Of a stretch of 64,000 nucleotides of DNA, positions 1-12,340 are shown one piece after another. Source of the DNA: Pachypanchax playfairii (taxonomy: Eukaryota; Chordata; Actinopteri; Cyprinodontiformes; Aplocheilidae); contig SSNP01000094.1 of the NCBI GenBank assembly GCA_006937955.1, positions 1,813,808-1,877,807 on the forward strand. The letters are read 5' to 3'. The translations under genes were made by a program, and so were the position numbers. Each line of letters starts with the position of its first letter. The stretch's first letter is position 1. The notes under the pieces are model-generated. The model worked only from the letters and a program-made list of their open reading frames with translations, ran no database searches and was not told the DNA's origin.

Positions 1-98
1 TATTCCCTCACATATGTTAATCCTTTGTAAATAAACCTAATTTAGCGCTGTTAGCACTAGCTATTAGTCTTTATTCTTTAATCCTCCTCTTTTCTCAG

Positions 99-364
99 GC
101 AGTGTCTCCAGATGGAGAGGCCATCGTTACAGGCGCTGGAGATGAGACTCTACGTTTCTGGAACGTCTTCAGTAAAACGCGTTGCACAAAGGTAAGGAGA
201 AACGTACCGATCACGGTGCAGTGTTTCCTGTCCACACACAGGCTTGTACTTCTGTTTTAGGATGCTCTCAGAATTTGTGTTGGATAGTTTTGACCTTGAT
301 TTATCTGCTTCTCTCCTGCCAGGAATCAAAATCAGTGCTCAACCTGTTCACAAGAATACGATAG
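99..364 (+). CDS. fzr1: fzr1 (Cdh1), C-terminal two exons, partial at window start
   Basis: FZR1/Cdh1 activates the anaphase-promoting complex (APC/C) and recruits substrates through a WD40 propeller. Only the end of the gene is in the window. Exon A is 99-191, between an AG at 97-98 and a GT at 192-193, and encodes the last WD40 blade with the motif GDETLRFWNVFSKTR. Exon B is 323-364 and encodes ESKSVLNLFTRIR followed by a stop at 362-364. The final Ile-Arg (IR tail) is the known APC/C docking element of Cdc20 and Cdh1. The blade and tail match FZR1 better than CDC20 as I recall them. Upstream exons lie to the left of the window. Which teleost fzr1 paralog this is cannot be told from 44 residues. 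Confidence 0.93.
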
Positions 365-834
365 TGAACAGCTGCAGTCTGGACTGCTCCATGAAGAACA
401 TTATAGCGTTATAGGTCGGGTCCGGCATGCACAGAAGGCGCGGTCTGGACTACTTGAGGAGGAACCTCATGGGTCGGGTCCGACATGCACCCCATCCCCA
501 CCACCACTGACAGTTCTTCACACAGGATGGAGCTGTAACTTCCTGTCACAACTGCCACCTTTTAGTTAACAACAAAACAAACAATCACAAAACGTCAATT
601 AAAAACGTTGGTCTTCTTTCTTTTCTGTTGTGGAAGTGATGATGTTGTTTGTAGTGTATATTAGCTTACATGTACAAGAGTTTTACACTATATGATGTGA
701 TGATGTAATGTTTTTGTTACAAATACAGGATGAAGCCAGTCAGAAGGGGCGGAGGGGTTTATTTTGATAATGTGTGCAAATGATTTACAGATGTAAGTAA
801 CAGAAAGGAAAATCAGATCGTTGTTTTGTCACTT

Positions 835-840
835 AATAAA
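835..840 (+). terminator. Putative fzr1 poly(A) signal AATAAA
   Basis: This is a canonical AATAAA about 470 bp after the fzr1 stop. It is the last good plus-strand signal before the opposing gene's 3' UTR. Assignment rests on position and motif only. Confidence 0.55.
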
Positions 841-894
841 TATTCATGACAATGTGACACTTTTTATGTTTCCTGATTTTAGACTGGCAGGCGT

Positions 895-900
895 TTTATT
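895..900 (-). terminator. Putative ipo13 poly(A) signal AATAAA (minus strand)
   Basis: TTTATT on the plus strand reads AATAAA on the minus strand, about 205 bp after the ipo13 stop. It lies only some 55 bp from the presumed fzr1 signal on the other strand, so the two 3' ends nearly touch or overlap. Confidence 0.55.
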
Positions 901-1105
901 AAAAACATGTTGGACAGAGACCCAGGCGTGTTAACTGTCCGCTCAGTGCTGAGTTTGTTGGGTATCAAACGATCCATCCCATTTGGTCCAAGCCCCACAT
1001 GCTCAAACAGATTCTCATCATTCTGCTTGATATTAACATCCCCTGCTACTGAATACTTGCTGATGGATGGAAAGCCCTGGTGCTTTAACACATCAGCAGC
1101 TCTGA

Positions 1106-4100
1106 CTAAAACTCGGAGTATCCGGAGCCCTGCAGGCCCTGGCAGAGCAGAGAGAACTCCTTCACTGTCTCCTTAATGTGACGCTTGTTTGATTGTTCCC
1201 TGGAGAGAAAAGAGACATGAAAAGATTTTTAACATGCATTAAATGTTGAACTGAGATTTGTAGATTCTTTATATAGCTGACACTGATAAAATAAGCTCCT
1301 AACAATTCCATATACCGTATATTGACAGCATGACACACTTTCATCTTTATATTCAGCAGCATCAACAGTCTTAAAAGCATAGGAAAAAACTAGGACTGTG
1401 TGCGCTCATCAGCCATAACATGTTAACCATTAACATGTGAAATTAGTCTGTGCTTTTAAAGATGAGATGTAGCTTTTCCCTCGCTGCAGCACCCTCACGA
1501 TGATCCTGGACTGCATTTGCTTAGCCTCAGTCACAATGACCCGTACGAACAATGAGGCTGTATGAATCTCCCATTTACCAGGACATCTAGAGTTTATGAA
1601 CAGTTGTGGAGGCAGGCAGGAAATTGTTAAGGCTGCTGCATGATGAATTCTTGAGAATTAGGTGATTTTTAGCAGCATGCTGGCTGAGGAGTTCATGCTC
1701 TTTATACAGGTGTGTTGGAACCTTCCTCTGGTCTACAGCAATTTCAAGTCATGAAGAGCCTCCAGTTGTCAGCACATTTTGTCAGGGAATAAGTGGTGGA
1801 GGTCCAGTATGGATGCTGTTTATGGTGCATCATGTCCAACATCCGAAGAAGCTGGTGTCTCCATTGCCTCCACCGCCCACCTGTCTGTATCTAGCAGTCA
1901 GGTGAAGAAGCAGCTGGAGAGACTGAACAGGAACAAGGTAGCTGGTCCAGATGGTGTAAGCCCTAGAGTCCTAAAGGCTTGTGCAGATCAGTTATGTGGG
2001 ATTCTTCAACGTATCTTCAACCTCAGTCACACCCAGAAGAAGTTACCAGTTCTATGGAAAACATCCTGCCTTGTTCCAGTACCAAAGACATCTCATCCAT
2101 TGTCCCCTAACCACTACAGGCCTGTTACCCTAACATCTCACATCACGAAAGTCTTTTAGAGACTCATGTCTGTTCACCTAAATAAACAAACAAGCATGTT
2201 ACAAGACCCACTGCAGTTTGTTTATCACTGTGGGGTTGGGGTGGAAGATGCCATCATACACCTGCTTCAACAAACCCCCTGTCATCGGGACAAAGCAGGC
2301 AGCACTGTGAGGATCATGTTCTTTGATTTCTCCAGTCCCTTTAACACAATTCAATCTGCGCTATTGGGTCAAAAATTCCAGAAGACACAGCTGGATGCCT
2401 CCACAATCACCTGGATTAAGGATTACCTCACAAACAGACCACAGTGTATGAAACTGAAGAGTTGTACGTCTGACCAGATGATGAGCACCACAGGGGACTG
2501 TACTCTCACTGTTCCTTTTCACTTTGTACACCTCAGACTTTCAGTACAGGTCAGAGTCCTGCAGAAATACTCTGATGACTCTGCAGTTGTTGGTGGATCA
2601 GAGATGGACAAGAGACTAAGTCCAGAGAACTGGGGGACCACTTTGTGTCCTGGTGTGGGAACCTGTGAGAACGGTCATCATCCTCTTCACAACACAGTAA
2701 CACACAGTGTCTTCAGTCAAAGGCTTCTTCAGATCCACTGCAGCACAGACCACTACAGGAGATCCTTCCTGTCCACAGCTAGAACCCTCTACAATGGCTC
2801 TCTGAAGAAGAACTGAGCTACAACAACACTTAATTTCCCTTCAAGGATTAATAAAGTATTTTTGAATTGAATTGAATTTTTTGTGCATCTTGAGAATTCT
2901 GTGTGCTGAACATCATATCTGCTCCAAAATATGTAGAAAAGCTTCTCATTTTCACTATGACAATAATGCAGAGAGACTCCAGCTGCACCTTCTGCTGCTG
3001 CAGGATGCAGAAGTTCTACCTGCTGTAGGTGCTGTTTGTGAGGACGTGGGGAGAAGACAGTCACACTGGTGGGTGCAGGAATAGATCCAGCAGCACCTCT
3101 CCAACCAGTGCCAGATTCAGTTCCATGAGCTGGAACGCAAGTTGGACCAACCAGAACACCTTTGATGAGCTGTTTCAACATGTAGTCACATGTATCATGA
3201 AATATGAGTAAGTAAATATAAGTAAGTGTAATTTTCTAGAAACAACAGCTTTTTTTCATGGTCTATTTTATATTCTTGTAAAAACATGCAGTTCTTTATT
3301 ATGTTAAATGTAAATAAAAAGTTCATCCTCAACCATGGCGCGTGTTTACAGGTTGCTTGGAGGGCACAGCCATTTCCTACGCAGAGGGTTTGAGTGGTGT
3401 GTTCGTGGAAAGTCTTGAAGCGGATATCGAACTTCAGAACGGGCCTCAGACACTAGACTCTTATAGGGCTGCCATAAGGAAGCAGAAGGAAATGGTCCAA
3501 AAACTGTTAGTAGTGTATTTTCAGGAGTTAGTACAGGTCATTATGACTGAGGCTTTAGAGATGTTCCAAAGTGACCCATAAAAGAAAAACTGTATTTACG
3601 AAGTGATGATGTGTGGACTGTATTATAAAATCAGACTGAAAAGCTGAAGCTGCTTCTGAACAGAGCGGCAGTTTGTTGAGAAGAAGCACGCTCAGAACCC
3701 TCATGATGATGTGCACAAAACTCCAATATGTGATCATCAGAGCCTCATAATCCCATTTCCTTACACAGCCCGTCCACAGCAGGTCTGTGCACGTGTGTGG
3801 CGACCGGATAGATAAATATTTGGATTTAAATTTGGTCATAATGATTCTGTTTGATGCTTCAGAGTTGTGATATTACCTCAGGATCTGTTGAGTGAATTTG
3901 TGTTTCTGCTCTGTTGACACATGGGCTGAGGGGAATCCCGGGGTCTGCAGGATCTCTTTCAGCCACTCGCACAGCTGGGACGGACAGTGTCTGTTTAGGT
4001 TGAGTAGCACATCAGAGAACTGCTCGGTCAGGCTGCGGGAAGAACCGCCTCCAATCGCCTATGAAAGGAGAGATGAGCCATGAAACACAGCCATCAGAGG

Positions 4101-6828
4101 ACAGAGAGGTGTTGCTTTAGCAGCCAAGTCATACGCATGATGAGTTTTCACCTGGAGCACGGTCTCAGTCAGGAGCTTCCCATCACTCTGCAACACATCA
4201 TCTAGTGCAGGCATGTCTTTACAGCGACTCAGGAACTCTGCCTGGAAGGAAAATGACAGAAACCATCATCTCTCAGGTCAACTGTAATTATACAATGAGG
4301 TCAGGCACATTTCTGTGTCAGCTTACAAAGAAGTGGCAGGCAGCTTTCACTGTGGGGGTCTCTGGAAACTTAATGCCCAAAATACCTAAAGAACAGCAAT
4401 GAAAAATAAGATGGTTGTTTCATTAACTTTATCACACACACATAGAATTTAAAGGGTAAAACAGGATCCTGTATCAGTTTCTAAACTTGGAAAAGTTTGT
4501 GTCACTAAAACTAAGAATAAAAGTCAGGTTTCTATAACCATTTAGCCATTTCCTGTACTGTAACTAATTTCTAACTAATTATTCTCACATTTTCTGTTTG
4601 TTTATAATGCTAGCATGGACTGATACTCACCACAATAAAAGATAGTTTTAACATCCAGCTGGTCAGACAGGTAGAAATCTGGACTCCTTTTAAGAATCTA
4701 ACAATAAGGATAACAGAACACTGGCAGTTAGGTATCTTGGTTTTTTTCATGTCGGTAATAAAGGAAAACTTCATTCAACCAACCTGAGCGTGAAGGTGCA
4801 GAAATGATTCAGCACAATCAGGATGTTCCCTCGGACCTGCCAAATACACAAGACACGTCAGAGCTAAAGTACTGTGCAAAAGTTTTATTTTATATTCTGA
4901 CTCAGTTGTCTTAAAAGGTCTTGTTGAGTGATTCTACATGTTTTCTGAAGGTCTTAAAAAAGCTTTCTTTTAATTTTGGTCTTTTATTTTCTGTAAAGTA
5001 CCTAATATTCATCACTTAACAGATGAATGGATTTTTATTTGATAAACCAGCAAACTCTGACAAGTAAATTCAAGGAATTACAAAGTCTTTGTCAACAGGT
5101 GAATAAAAGAACCAGTTTTATTTTGGTAAGTTTATGTAACTTGCTGCCAGCTGTCTGTTGCATTAAACATACGTTTTTTTTTTTGTAATCTCTTAAAATG
5201 TAGCTACAAATGAAATAAAACACTCAAAAAACAAATATACAATTTGACAGATTTCAAAAGAAACATCCAGCCATTTTCAAGGAAATGTCCCAACTCAGAG
5301 TCAAACCTGCTTGCTGCAAGGCAACAGTTTCAAACCATGTAGACATCCTCTCACAGCTCGTTAATACCTTGTTGAAATAAAGAGAGTGTGGTTGATGTCA
5401 ATGCTTCAATGAGGCTTTGGATGCTGGAGACATGATTTTCCTCGCCAGCAAAAATATGAAGCAACTAGAAAAATGGTGAAAGAGACAAATAAGGTAAGTA
5501 TTCCTTCATGTTTGCAGTGGCTCAGTGTAAGGGGCCAGGTTTTATTCCAGGTCCAATACGTACCTGAAGAGCCAGGTCGAGGGCGGAGGCTTGTGGGAAG
5601 GCACTATAGATCTGCTGCAGCATCTCGCTCAGCTGACTCACCATGGGTCCAAAATCATGCAGGAGGGTTCGGACTGATTTATCAAAGACAGCACACACTG
5701 CCTGTAGTGGAGCGCTAAAGTTAGTCCCGGATTACATGCTGAAGCATGGAATTTTATGAGAGTAGTAAAAACATCCTACCTCAACCACCCCTGAGTCATG
5801 GAGCCACTTGCTGAGTATGTTCTGAATCAATGAGAAAACCTGCTGCAGCACAACTACAACCTACATATTCAAACAGGAGATGATGTATATTTCAATATAA
5901 ACATCTGGTCTTCTCGTTTTGGGACATTTTTCTGTGAACTCACTGGGTTTGGGGCTCCCTGCGAGGGTGTAATTCTGGAACTGTCTGCTTCCTCACCACT
6001 GTCTGCACATCTGCTGATATCCAAAGTGCTAAAGATACTGGAGAGCATCCCCAGGATGTGAGTGATGCTCTGTTTGTTAGCAGGATCAGGCTGCAGCAAG
6101 ACAGGAAAAAGGTGTTAAATGAGCTGCAGCTTTCACTTTCACAGAGAAAGTAGAACTACTTCTGTTTATTATTAATTATAAATAGTGTATAAAACAAAAG
6201 AGGCGTTCAATCTCCTTCAAATTAGAGTTCTTGATCGTTTGTTTAACTCTGATGTCACAAGCGTCTTGTAGAATGTTAGTGAACATTAGAATCTCTAGCT
6301 GATGACAGTTGTGAAGATACCACCATCTAGAAAAACATTTATACTTTTCTGAGATTTTTAAAATCTAAATCTCTTCAAACAACTCCAAACCAAATAGAGC
6401 TGGAATGGTTTGTACATGTAAATTAAAAATAAAAATAAAAAATTATTTTGTGTTTTTTATGTTGCAGTAACACAAAAATGTAATCAATTCTTTAAAGGAA
6501 AAATCCATTTGACTTGTCCATATTGTAATATTTTTATATGAAAGGAGTTTAAAAAAACAATTACTTTTATTCCTGCTGATTACAATTGCCTGGCAACAGG
6601 CAAACATCCTCACAGCTTCTATCTGACTGGAAAATTAATATCAAAATCTAGTTGATTTTCTACACCGCATGGTCGAGTTTTATTCTACATACCTCCTGCT
6701 GGGCTAGTGTGTCCAGCTGCTGAATGTGAGGACTGATAAGAGATAGCAGTCTGCCTAAGACCTCCTCTGCTGGCAGGGCAGACAGAAGGAAACCCAGGGC
6801 CTGCATGAGCCACATGCACTGACTGCTC

Positions 6829-6861
<33 letters not shown>

Positions 6862-9800
6862 CACACACACAAATACAGGTTATTGTAGTCATCTTTCTGA
6901 CATGATCTGAAATTATAAAGTTGTCCAGGTTATTTACTCACCTTATGAATGTCTTTTACCAGCACATTCTAAGGAGAAATTCACATTTACAGACAGATTA
7001 TCCACATCAGAGTCATAAAAAGATTCTGTGAGGGTCTGACTAGCAAGGAGTGTGTGACGTCTCACCTGTGAGACAGTCAGGATGTCCTGGGCATAGGGAC
7101 CAAGGTTGTGCCTGCACTCCCTGCAGACTCTCTTCAGCGTGGAAATACTGGATACAGACAGCTCTGCCTTAACAAGGCCCTGCAGCACCATGGGTAATAT
7201 ACCACCCAACATCACCGGGTGGTCAGCCAGCCACTCAGCCAGCGACCCTGATCAGCAAGAGTGGGGTGAAGTGCTATGTTACTATGACAATTGAGTGTGA
7301 ACCCTGTGATCCCAATCCCAAATGTAAACCAGTGATTCCTCTCCAGTCTGAAATCTGATTCTGTCTGGTATTTTATAAACATACTAGGAAAAAAGCTGAA
7401 ATACTACCTATAAGCTAAATGATCAATTACAAGCTTAAAATAAAAATAGAGATCAATTATAAGAACAATGAGATGGGGACATACCTATGGTATACATGAC
7501 CGTGTCAGCCAGCATTACATTGCTGATGTTGATTCTGGGGATTAGACCAATAAGACCAGGAATAACATCAGAATAGTTCACATCAATGGTCTCAGCTATG
7601 GACTGGAAGCCAAACAGCAAAGCCTCAGTGTCCTTAAGATGATAAGAGACAAATGATGCGGTTAGAAGAAGAAACTGTGCAAGAAATACAAACTATAGTC
7701 CCACAAACTAAGGGTAGAAACTGATAAACAAATAAAAAAAAGACATTGCCAGAAACAAGATTTTCTGGTAGAGCATGGAAAAAATTAGATTCTTAGCTGT
7801 TCAGACAAATGTTGGGATAACCCAGGTAATCCCTGATGAATTAAAAAGAAGACAATGTGGATGTAAAGCATGAGCAAAGCAAAGAGAGAGACAAACATAG
7901 TTTAAACCATCTCTTCCACCAGTAAAACTGATGAATGTGAGATCTCTTGTTAATAAGATGAACAAACTTAATACACTGTTGAAATCCCAGCCAGAGTATT
8001 GGGAATGCAGTATCACACATTTCACTGAGACATGGCTGATGGAGCAATTAACAAACTTTAGCGTGTCTCTGTCTGGTTTTCAAAATATACTGGTTGACAG
8101 AGATTTAAAGAGGAGCGGTAAAAGAAAAGGAGGTGGGATAGCTATTCTGTTTAACAACAGATGGTGTCATCCATGACATGATATGGTGCAATATCATCTC
8201 TTCAATTCAGATACTGAACTCTTAACTGTTGGTTAACTGCTCGTTAAACACATATAGTAACACACAGGAATGAAAATCTCTTGTCAATTCTGGAGCACAT
8301 GACTCACTGTTCAGAATATGTTGGCATTAGAACCACATCAGAAGTTTTTAGTACCTGATATAAATGTATATTATTTTCAGCACACAAGCCCATTTTAAAA
8401 ATATGCTGTAGAATTATGATCATTTTTTTACATTAGCACTTAAGTTAGCATGCTAAAAACATTACCTGCCATACTGCTGACTGTTGGGGGTCCATCAGCT
8501 GTCTACCCAGCCGATCGTACAGGTTACTGAGCAGCTCTGCCCCCAATATTTCATACACATACATCAGAGTGTCTGAGATATCTACCCTGTAAGGAGAAAC
8601 AGCCATAACAATACAGTTAAAGATATAAAACTGAGCTCCAAACCCCATTATATTTGCTACATGTTTTGTCTTAAAAAAAACTCTTCAGAGCTGCTTTGAG
8701 TCCTTGCAAACCTCAACCAGCAATATCAACACAGACAAATGTAAACTTTCAAAAACAGGTTTAGCTATCAGTTACTCAAGACATCCAACCCCTGAGTTTT
8801 AGTCAATCAGTCAGTCATTATGTATACCCACTTATTCCTGTTCAGGGACAGAGGAAGCTGGTGCCTGTCTACAGTGGTCATTGGGTGATAGGCTGTGTTA
8901 CACCCTGGGCAGGTTGCCAGTCCACCACAGGACAGACAACCACTCGCACACGCTCACACCTAGGGACAATTTAAAGTTTCCAGTTGACCTCATGCATATT
9001 TTTGGTCTGTGGTAGGAAACCCATACATGCACACAGGGAACATGCAAACTCCATGCACAAGGGTCTCAGCCTGGTTTTGAGCTCAGGATCTTCTTCCTGA
9101 AAGGCAACAGTGCTACCCACTGCACCACTATGCAGCCCCTGGGTTTTAGTGGAGTGTACCATGTAAAATGTATTTCAAATTTTCCAAAATGCTTTTAAAT
9201 GAGGCACTGCATGGCAATGCAAAGGTGTGCAGCCCAGAGAATGGTCACATTGCAAACAACTCTAACCCTAATCCATTAAAACCTCCAGAAACTGTAGCAA
9301 CTTAAGAAAAATCCAAAATATTGTGTCTCCTTTAAAGGTGGTATATGGAAATTAAACAGAATAACACAACACAAAGCCTTCAGCCATTTGGGTGCAAGGC
9401 TCGTTAACCCCCCCGCGTGCGCGTTTAGATGCTAAGGTCGACCAATATTCCTCACCAAACCCACTCAGATCCCCAATCCCAGCAGGACAATAAAATATCA
9501 TGAGTGCAGTTCACTAATCATGCTCTCCAGCCCATCTGATCACACACTGATAAAAGCACCTCCTACCTGTTTGTGGCTCAATCATCGATTCAAATTCAAA
9601 TTCAAATTCAAATTCAAATTCAGATTCAGATTCAGATTCAGATTCAGATTCAAATTTAAAATTTTTATTGTGTATGACTGTGTATGTGATAAATAAAATC
9701 CGAATTTGAATTTTGTGTGTCTTCCAGTGAATAGGTGGCTCCAGATCTTCCACTTCAGCAACATGCTGCAGCTACGTATTAGCTCCACAGTACCAGTCTT

Positions 9801-12340
9801 GCTGTGCCAGACTATTTACGGTATTAGGCAACCCAAAATGGTGCCCGCTGCTCTGCCAGCTATTGGCTGGTAGATGTAAACAAAATGCCAATGTTGTGCC
9901 TGTCAAAATTAATATTTTATAATATTTTACTTCAAATATAATTTTATAATCTAAACACCCTGTGGAAGCATTATTTTCAAAAATATTGCTTTTTATTAAA
10001 ATATATTCCATATCCAACCTGTAAGGTATTTTGGGCTCAAATAATTTTTTTTTTGTAACCATCTGTTTTCTCACCTGTAAATTCGAAACTGCTCCTTGTC
10101 ATCAGATGACCAGGAGATGTACTCCTCTTGGGAGGGATAGTGGGATTTATGGAGCAATACGTCCACCAGCTGGAAGTAAACTGGTCTGTAGACCTGCAGA
10201 TAGACTGCCTGCTTTTCTTCCTCAAATGACAGAATATCATCCTAAAATTAAATCATAAAATAAACAAAGACAAATATGGTTACTGCATAATTCATTTATC
10301 AGAAAAACCAACAACAAATAGTTTAAAAACCAGAGTATTTTCTTGTTTACTAAGGTTTTGGCTTTGTGACCATTTTCATTTGCCGTACCTGCAGTGTGTA
10401 CCAGAAGGTGAGTGTAAGAGAGCTCGTGGTTTCATTGACTGGATAGTGTCCAGGGATTCCCGTACAGAATAGAATCATATTAACCAATGCCAGATATTCT
10501 TGCCAGTGGTCCAGTTGCTCCAGCAAAACCCTGTCAAACAAAAACTCTTTCAAGCACAAATGACATGCCCTAACAGTTGGTTTTTGGATAAAACCAGCTA
10601 CCTGGAGTGTGTTTCTCCCAAAGCAACAGCAATGCGACAGATACCATGAGAAATCTCCATATCCCCATCCTTAACAGCTGCCTTCAGCTGATCATACAGC
10701 CCCAGCACCAGAGGCATCATGGTCAACAGAGCTGTAACATACCTGTGTACAAATGTTTGTAATCACACAACCATAAACAGAACACCACCTGTGATCCAGC
10801 ATAGCTCTCACCTCCGGCTGTCAGGCTGTGAGATGGCATTAACGATCGTCTCCACTGCTGAGTCAAACAGCTCTGGGTTGGACAGGGCAGTGAAACAGTC
10901 CTGCACTAGTTCTTGGCTTTCCCCTAAAGGCACATCCAGCCCTGTCCAGCTTGAAAGACAGCGAAGCACTTTCTCTTTCACCTGATTGGATGAGTCTTGA
11001 CTTTGCAATAGCTGTCTAAGCACAGTGCACACCACAGGCCACTCTCCAACCAGAACATCCCTCAGCTGGGAGCGGCGAACTTGGGTTAGACGACTGCTCT
11101 GAAACTCTTCTGGAAGTACGGTGAGGAGCTCCAGCAGAGCTAAACAATGTGCATAAGGGTGCTGAGAGGCTTTTGCACCAGAACCATCCTCAGACTCAGG
11201 TTTCTGTGGTTGGAAAGCCCTCACCATGTCTGCTGCTGGCTGGGACCAGGTTTGGGGAATTAGGTTAAGAGCCATTGAGGCCAAAGCTATACACAGACGA
11301 GTAAGCACCATTTTAGGTCCAGAGGAGAAGTGTAAGATATGAGACAGAAGCTGCACCCTGAGATTCTCATGTTGATCTGATGGCACGTCACTCCAGTGGC
11401 GGGAAATCTTAATGTGGAGGGTGCTGGCACCAAAAAACTGAACCTCTGGGATCTGCAATGAAACATACTTATACTTTGAAAATGATTAATAGGAAAGTTC
11501 TGACATTTAATTAGTTGTCTGGTTTCCATCTCTCATAGAAGATCATTAAACTAGGAAAATAAAACATGCAGCTGCAGAGATGGGAGAACAGAACCTTGTC
11601 AGGTCTAAGCAGGGCCCAGCAGAACTGCCATGCCTGAGCTGAGGCCTGGGCCTGGGTCAACCACTTCTGGGCCACATTTTTACGCTCCATGTCTGGGTCA
11701 AAGTAAAGCTGATAAAGAGCCTGGAGCAGAAAACACAAGACAGAGCTGATGGAAGTAATGTGTAGTATAACACTTGTATATGTACATAAATCGGGTTGGA
11801 GAGTGATTGATAGGGAAGTTTAGAAGGTCATGGTTTGGACTCCTGGTAAATTAGAATTAGTAGCGCTGATGATACTATAACATTAACAATGCATCAGAGT
11901 GACAATTTATTTTATAGAAAAAAAATTGTTGTCATAGCAACTAATCCGAAGCATGTGGTGATGGTTATTCTTAGGACAGCATATATTTATAGCAGGAATC
12001 ATGTTACACATGGTCCACTTTGTCAAACGCTAAACTGGAAAGAGCAAACTAGTTTTACTTGCTTTTTGACTTCAGAAAAATCGCTTTTGTGACAATTTTC
12101 AAAACAAATTTATAAATAAATCCTATATAACAATAGAATTTCACTACTGAACACTACTGAACGATAGCCTACTCAAAGTATTATATTGTTATTGTTATTA
12201 AGTATTATAAACTTATGACAAGGCTTGTAGCTATACTTTTTCTTTTGTTGCTGGTAAATATAAGAACTTACCGACTCCACGTTCTCCTCGGTTAAGTCCA
12301 ACTCCACCGGGCTGTGTCCCAGGCTGGCTGGAGACTCCAT
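1106..12340 (-). CDS. ipo13: Importin-13 (ipo13), complete, 21 coding exons
   Basis: Importin-13 is a bidirectional importin-beta karyopherin that carries cargoes such as Mago-Y14 and UBC9 through the nuclear pore under RanGTP control. Coding exons on the minus strand are 12340-12272, 11720-11595, 11452-10812, 10742-10602, 10530-10389, 10241-10075, 8586-8466, 7632-7485, 7247-7066, 6968-6942, 6827-6693, 6090-5944, 5860-5780, 5701-5564, 5464-5368, 4836-4784, 4697-4631, 4385-4327, 4241-4152, 4058-3877 and 1199-1106. All have AG/GT borders and consistent phases. They join to 968 aa, against 963 in human. Recognisable segments include the importin N-terminal domain (ALYQLYFDPD, AQKWL), TGIPGHYPVNETTSSLTLTF, VDISDTLMYVYE, ISNVMLADTV and the C-terminal HIKETVKEF. 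The start ATG at 12340 gives MESPASLGHSPVELDLTEEN. Identity to human looks moderate, so a teleost paralog is possible. Intron 20 (1200-3876) and intron 6 (8587-10074) hold transposon debris. Confidence 0.95.
1520..3570 (+). mobile_element. PIF/Harbinger-like relic, split by a LINE, in ipo13 intron 20
   Basis: Segments about 1520-1772 and 2878-3570 are collinear with a second copy on the opposite strand at 16343-17012. The LINE at 1773-2877 interrupts this copy. Around 3050-3190 the plus strand reads, with stops and a frameshift, HWWVQE, IQQHLSN, FHELERKLD and NTFDELFQHV. That resembles the N-terminal part of PIF/Harbinger nucleases (WWV...W, then TFDELL). Both the family call and the borders are tentative, because no catalytic motif is visible. 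Confidence 0.45.
1773..2877 (+). mobile_element. Degenerate non-LTR LINE (CR1/L2/Rex1 group), reverse transcriptase part
   Basis: Reverse-transcriptase pieces read on the plus strand: NKVAGPDGVSPRVLKACADQ, then YRPVTLTSH, DPLQFVYH, FFDFSSPFNTIQ, DYLTNRPQ and YSDDSAVVGG. A stop and frameshift near 2157-2166 and an internal deletion near 2660 make it non-functional. The 3' end carries AATAAAG followed by tandem TTGAA units (about 2848-2877), a typical tail for this group. It is closely related to the better-preserved copy at 32841-34110. Confidence 0.85.
6831..6873. repeat. (CA)n/(TG)n microsatellite abutting the ipo13 exon 11 acceptor
   Basis: On the ipo13 sense strand this is a (TG)n run with one GG interruption, followed by CGCGCAG and then exon 11. 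It occupies the place of the polypyrimidine tract. Confidence 0.9.
7810..8250 (+). mobile_element. LINE endonuclease-domain fragment in ipo13 intron 7
   Basis: At 7931-8176 the plus strand reads NVRSLVNKMNKLNTLL, CSITHFTETWL, SVSLSGFQ and GKRKGGGIAILFN. This is the start of an apurinic-type endonuclease domain of a teleost non-LTR element. Flanking sequence still resembles the element but is full of stops. It is a short relic antisense to ipo13. Confidence 0.7.
8806..9141 (-). repeat. tRNA-derived SINE, type 1, copy a (ipo13 intron 6)
   Basis: Read on the minus strand, this begins with a promoter-like head (GTGGTGCAGTGGGTAGCAC, then a degenerate B box). It continues through GTTTGCATGTTCCCTGTGTG and ends in a CAGTCATTATG-type 3' end. 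Two more copies lie at 15140-15412 and 48565-48920 in the same orientation. The degenerate A and B boxes identify a SINE and not a working tRNA gene. Confidence 0.7.
9589..9654. repeat. Two-phase hexamer minisatellite TTCAAA/TTCAGA
   Basis: Five TTCAAA units are followed by five TTCAGA units and one more TTCAAA, all in register, inside ipo13 intron 6. Confidence 0.95.

Larger units (their letters stand above)
365..1105. other. Convergent 3' ends of fzr1 and ipo13
   Basis: This non-coding stretch holds the fzr1 3' UTR on the plus strand and the ipo13 3' UTR on the minus strand. I see no further gene in it. The two genes point at each other, with stop codons 741 bp apart. Confidence 0.7.

Noticed and set aside
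3342..3581. 79-codon frame that looks protein-like
   Set aside because: Part of the same repeat pair, antisense within ipo13 intron 20. A related but broken frame occurs at 16346-16540.
9589..9654. CRISPR-like regular repeats
   Set aside because: Simple contiguous hexamers without spacers, in a vertebrate intron.
9514..9788. Acidic or Asn/Leu repeat proteins across the hexamer array
   Set aside because: Translation of the TTCAAA/TTCAGA microsatellite inside an ipo13 intron.
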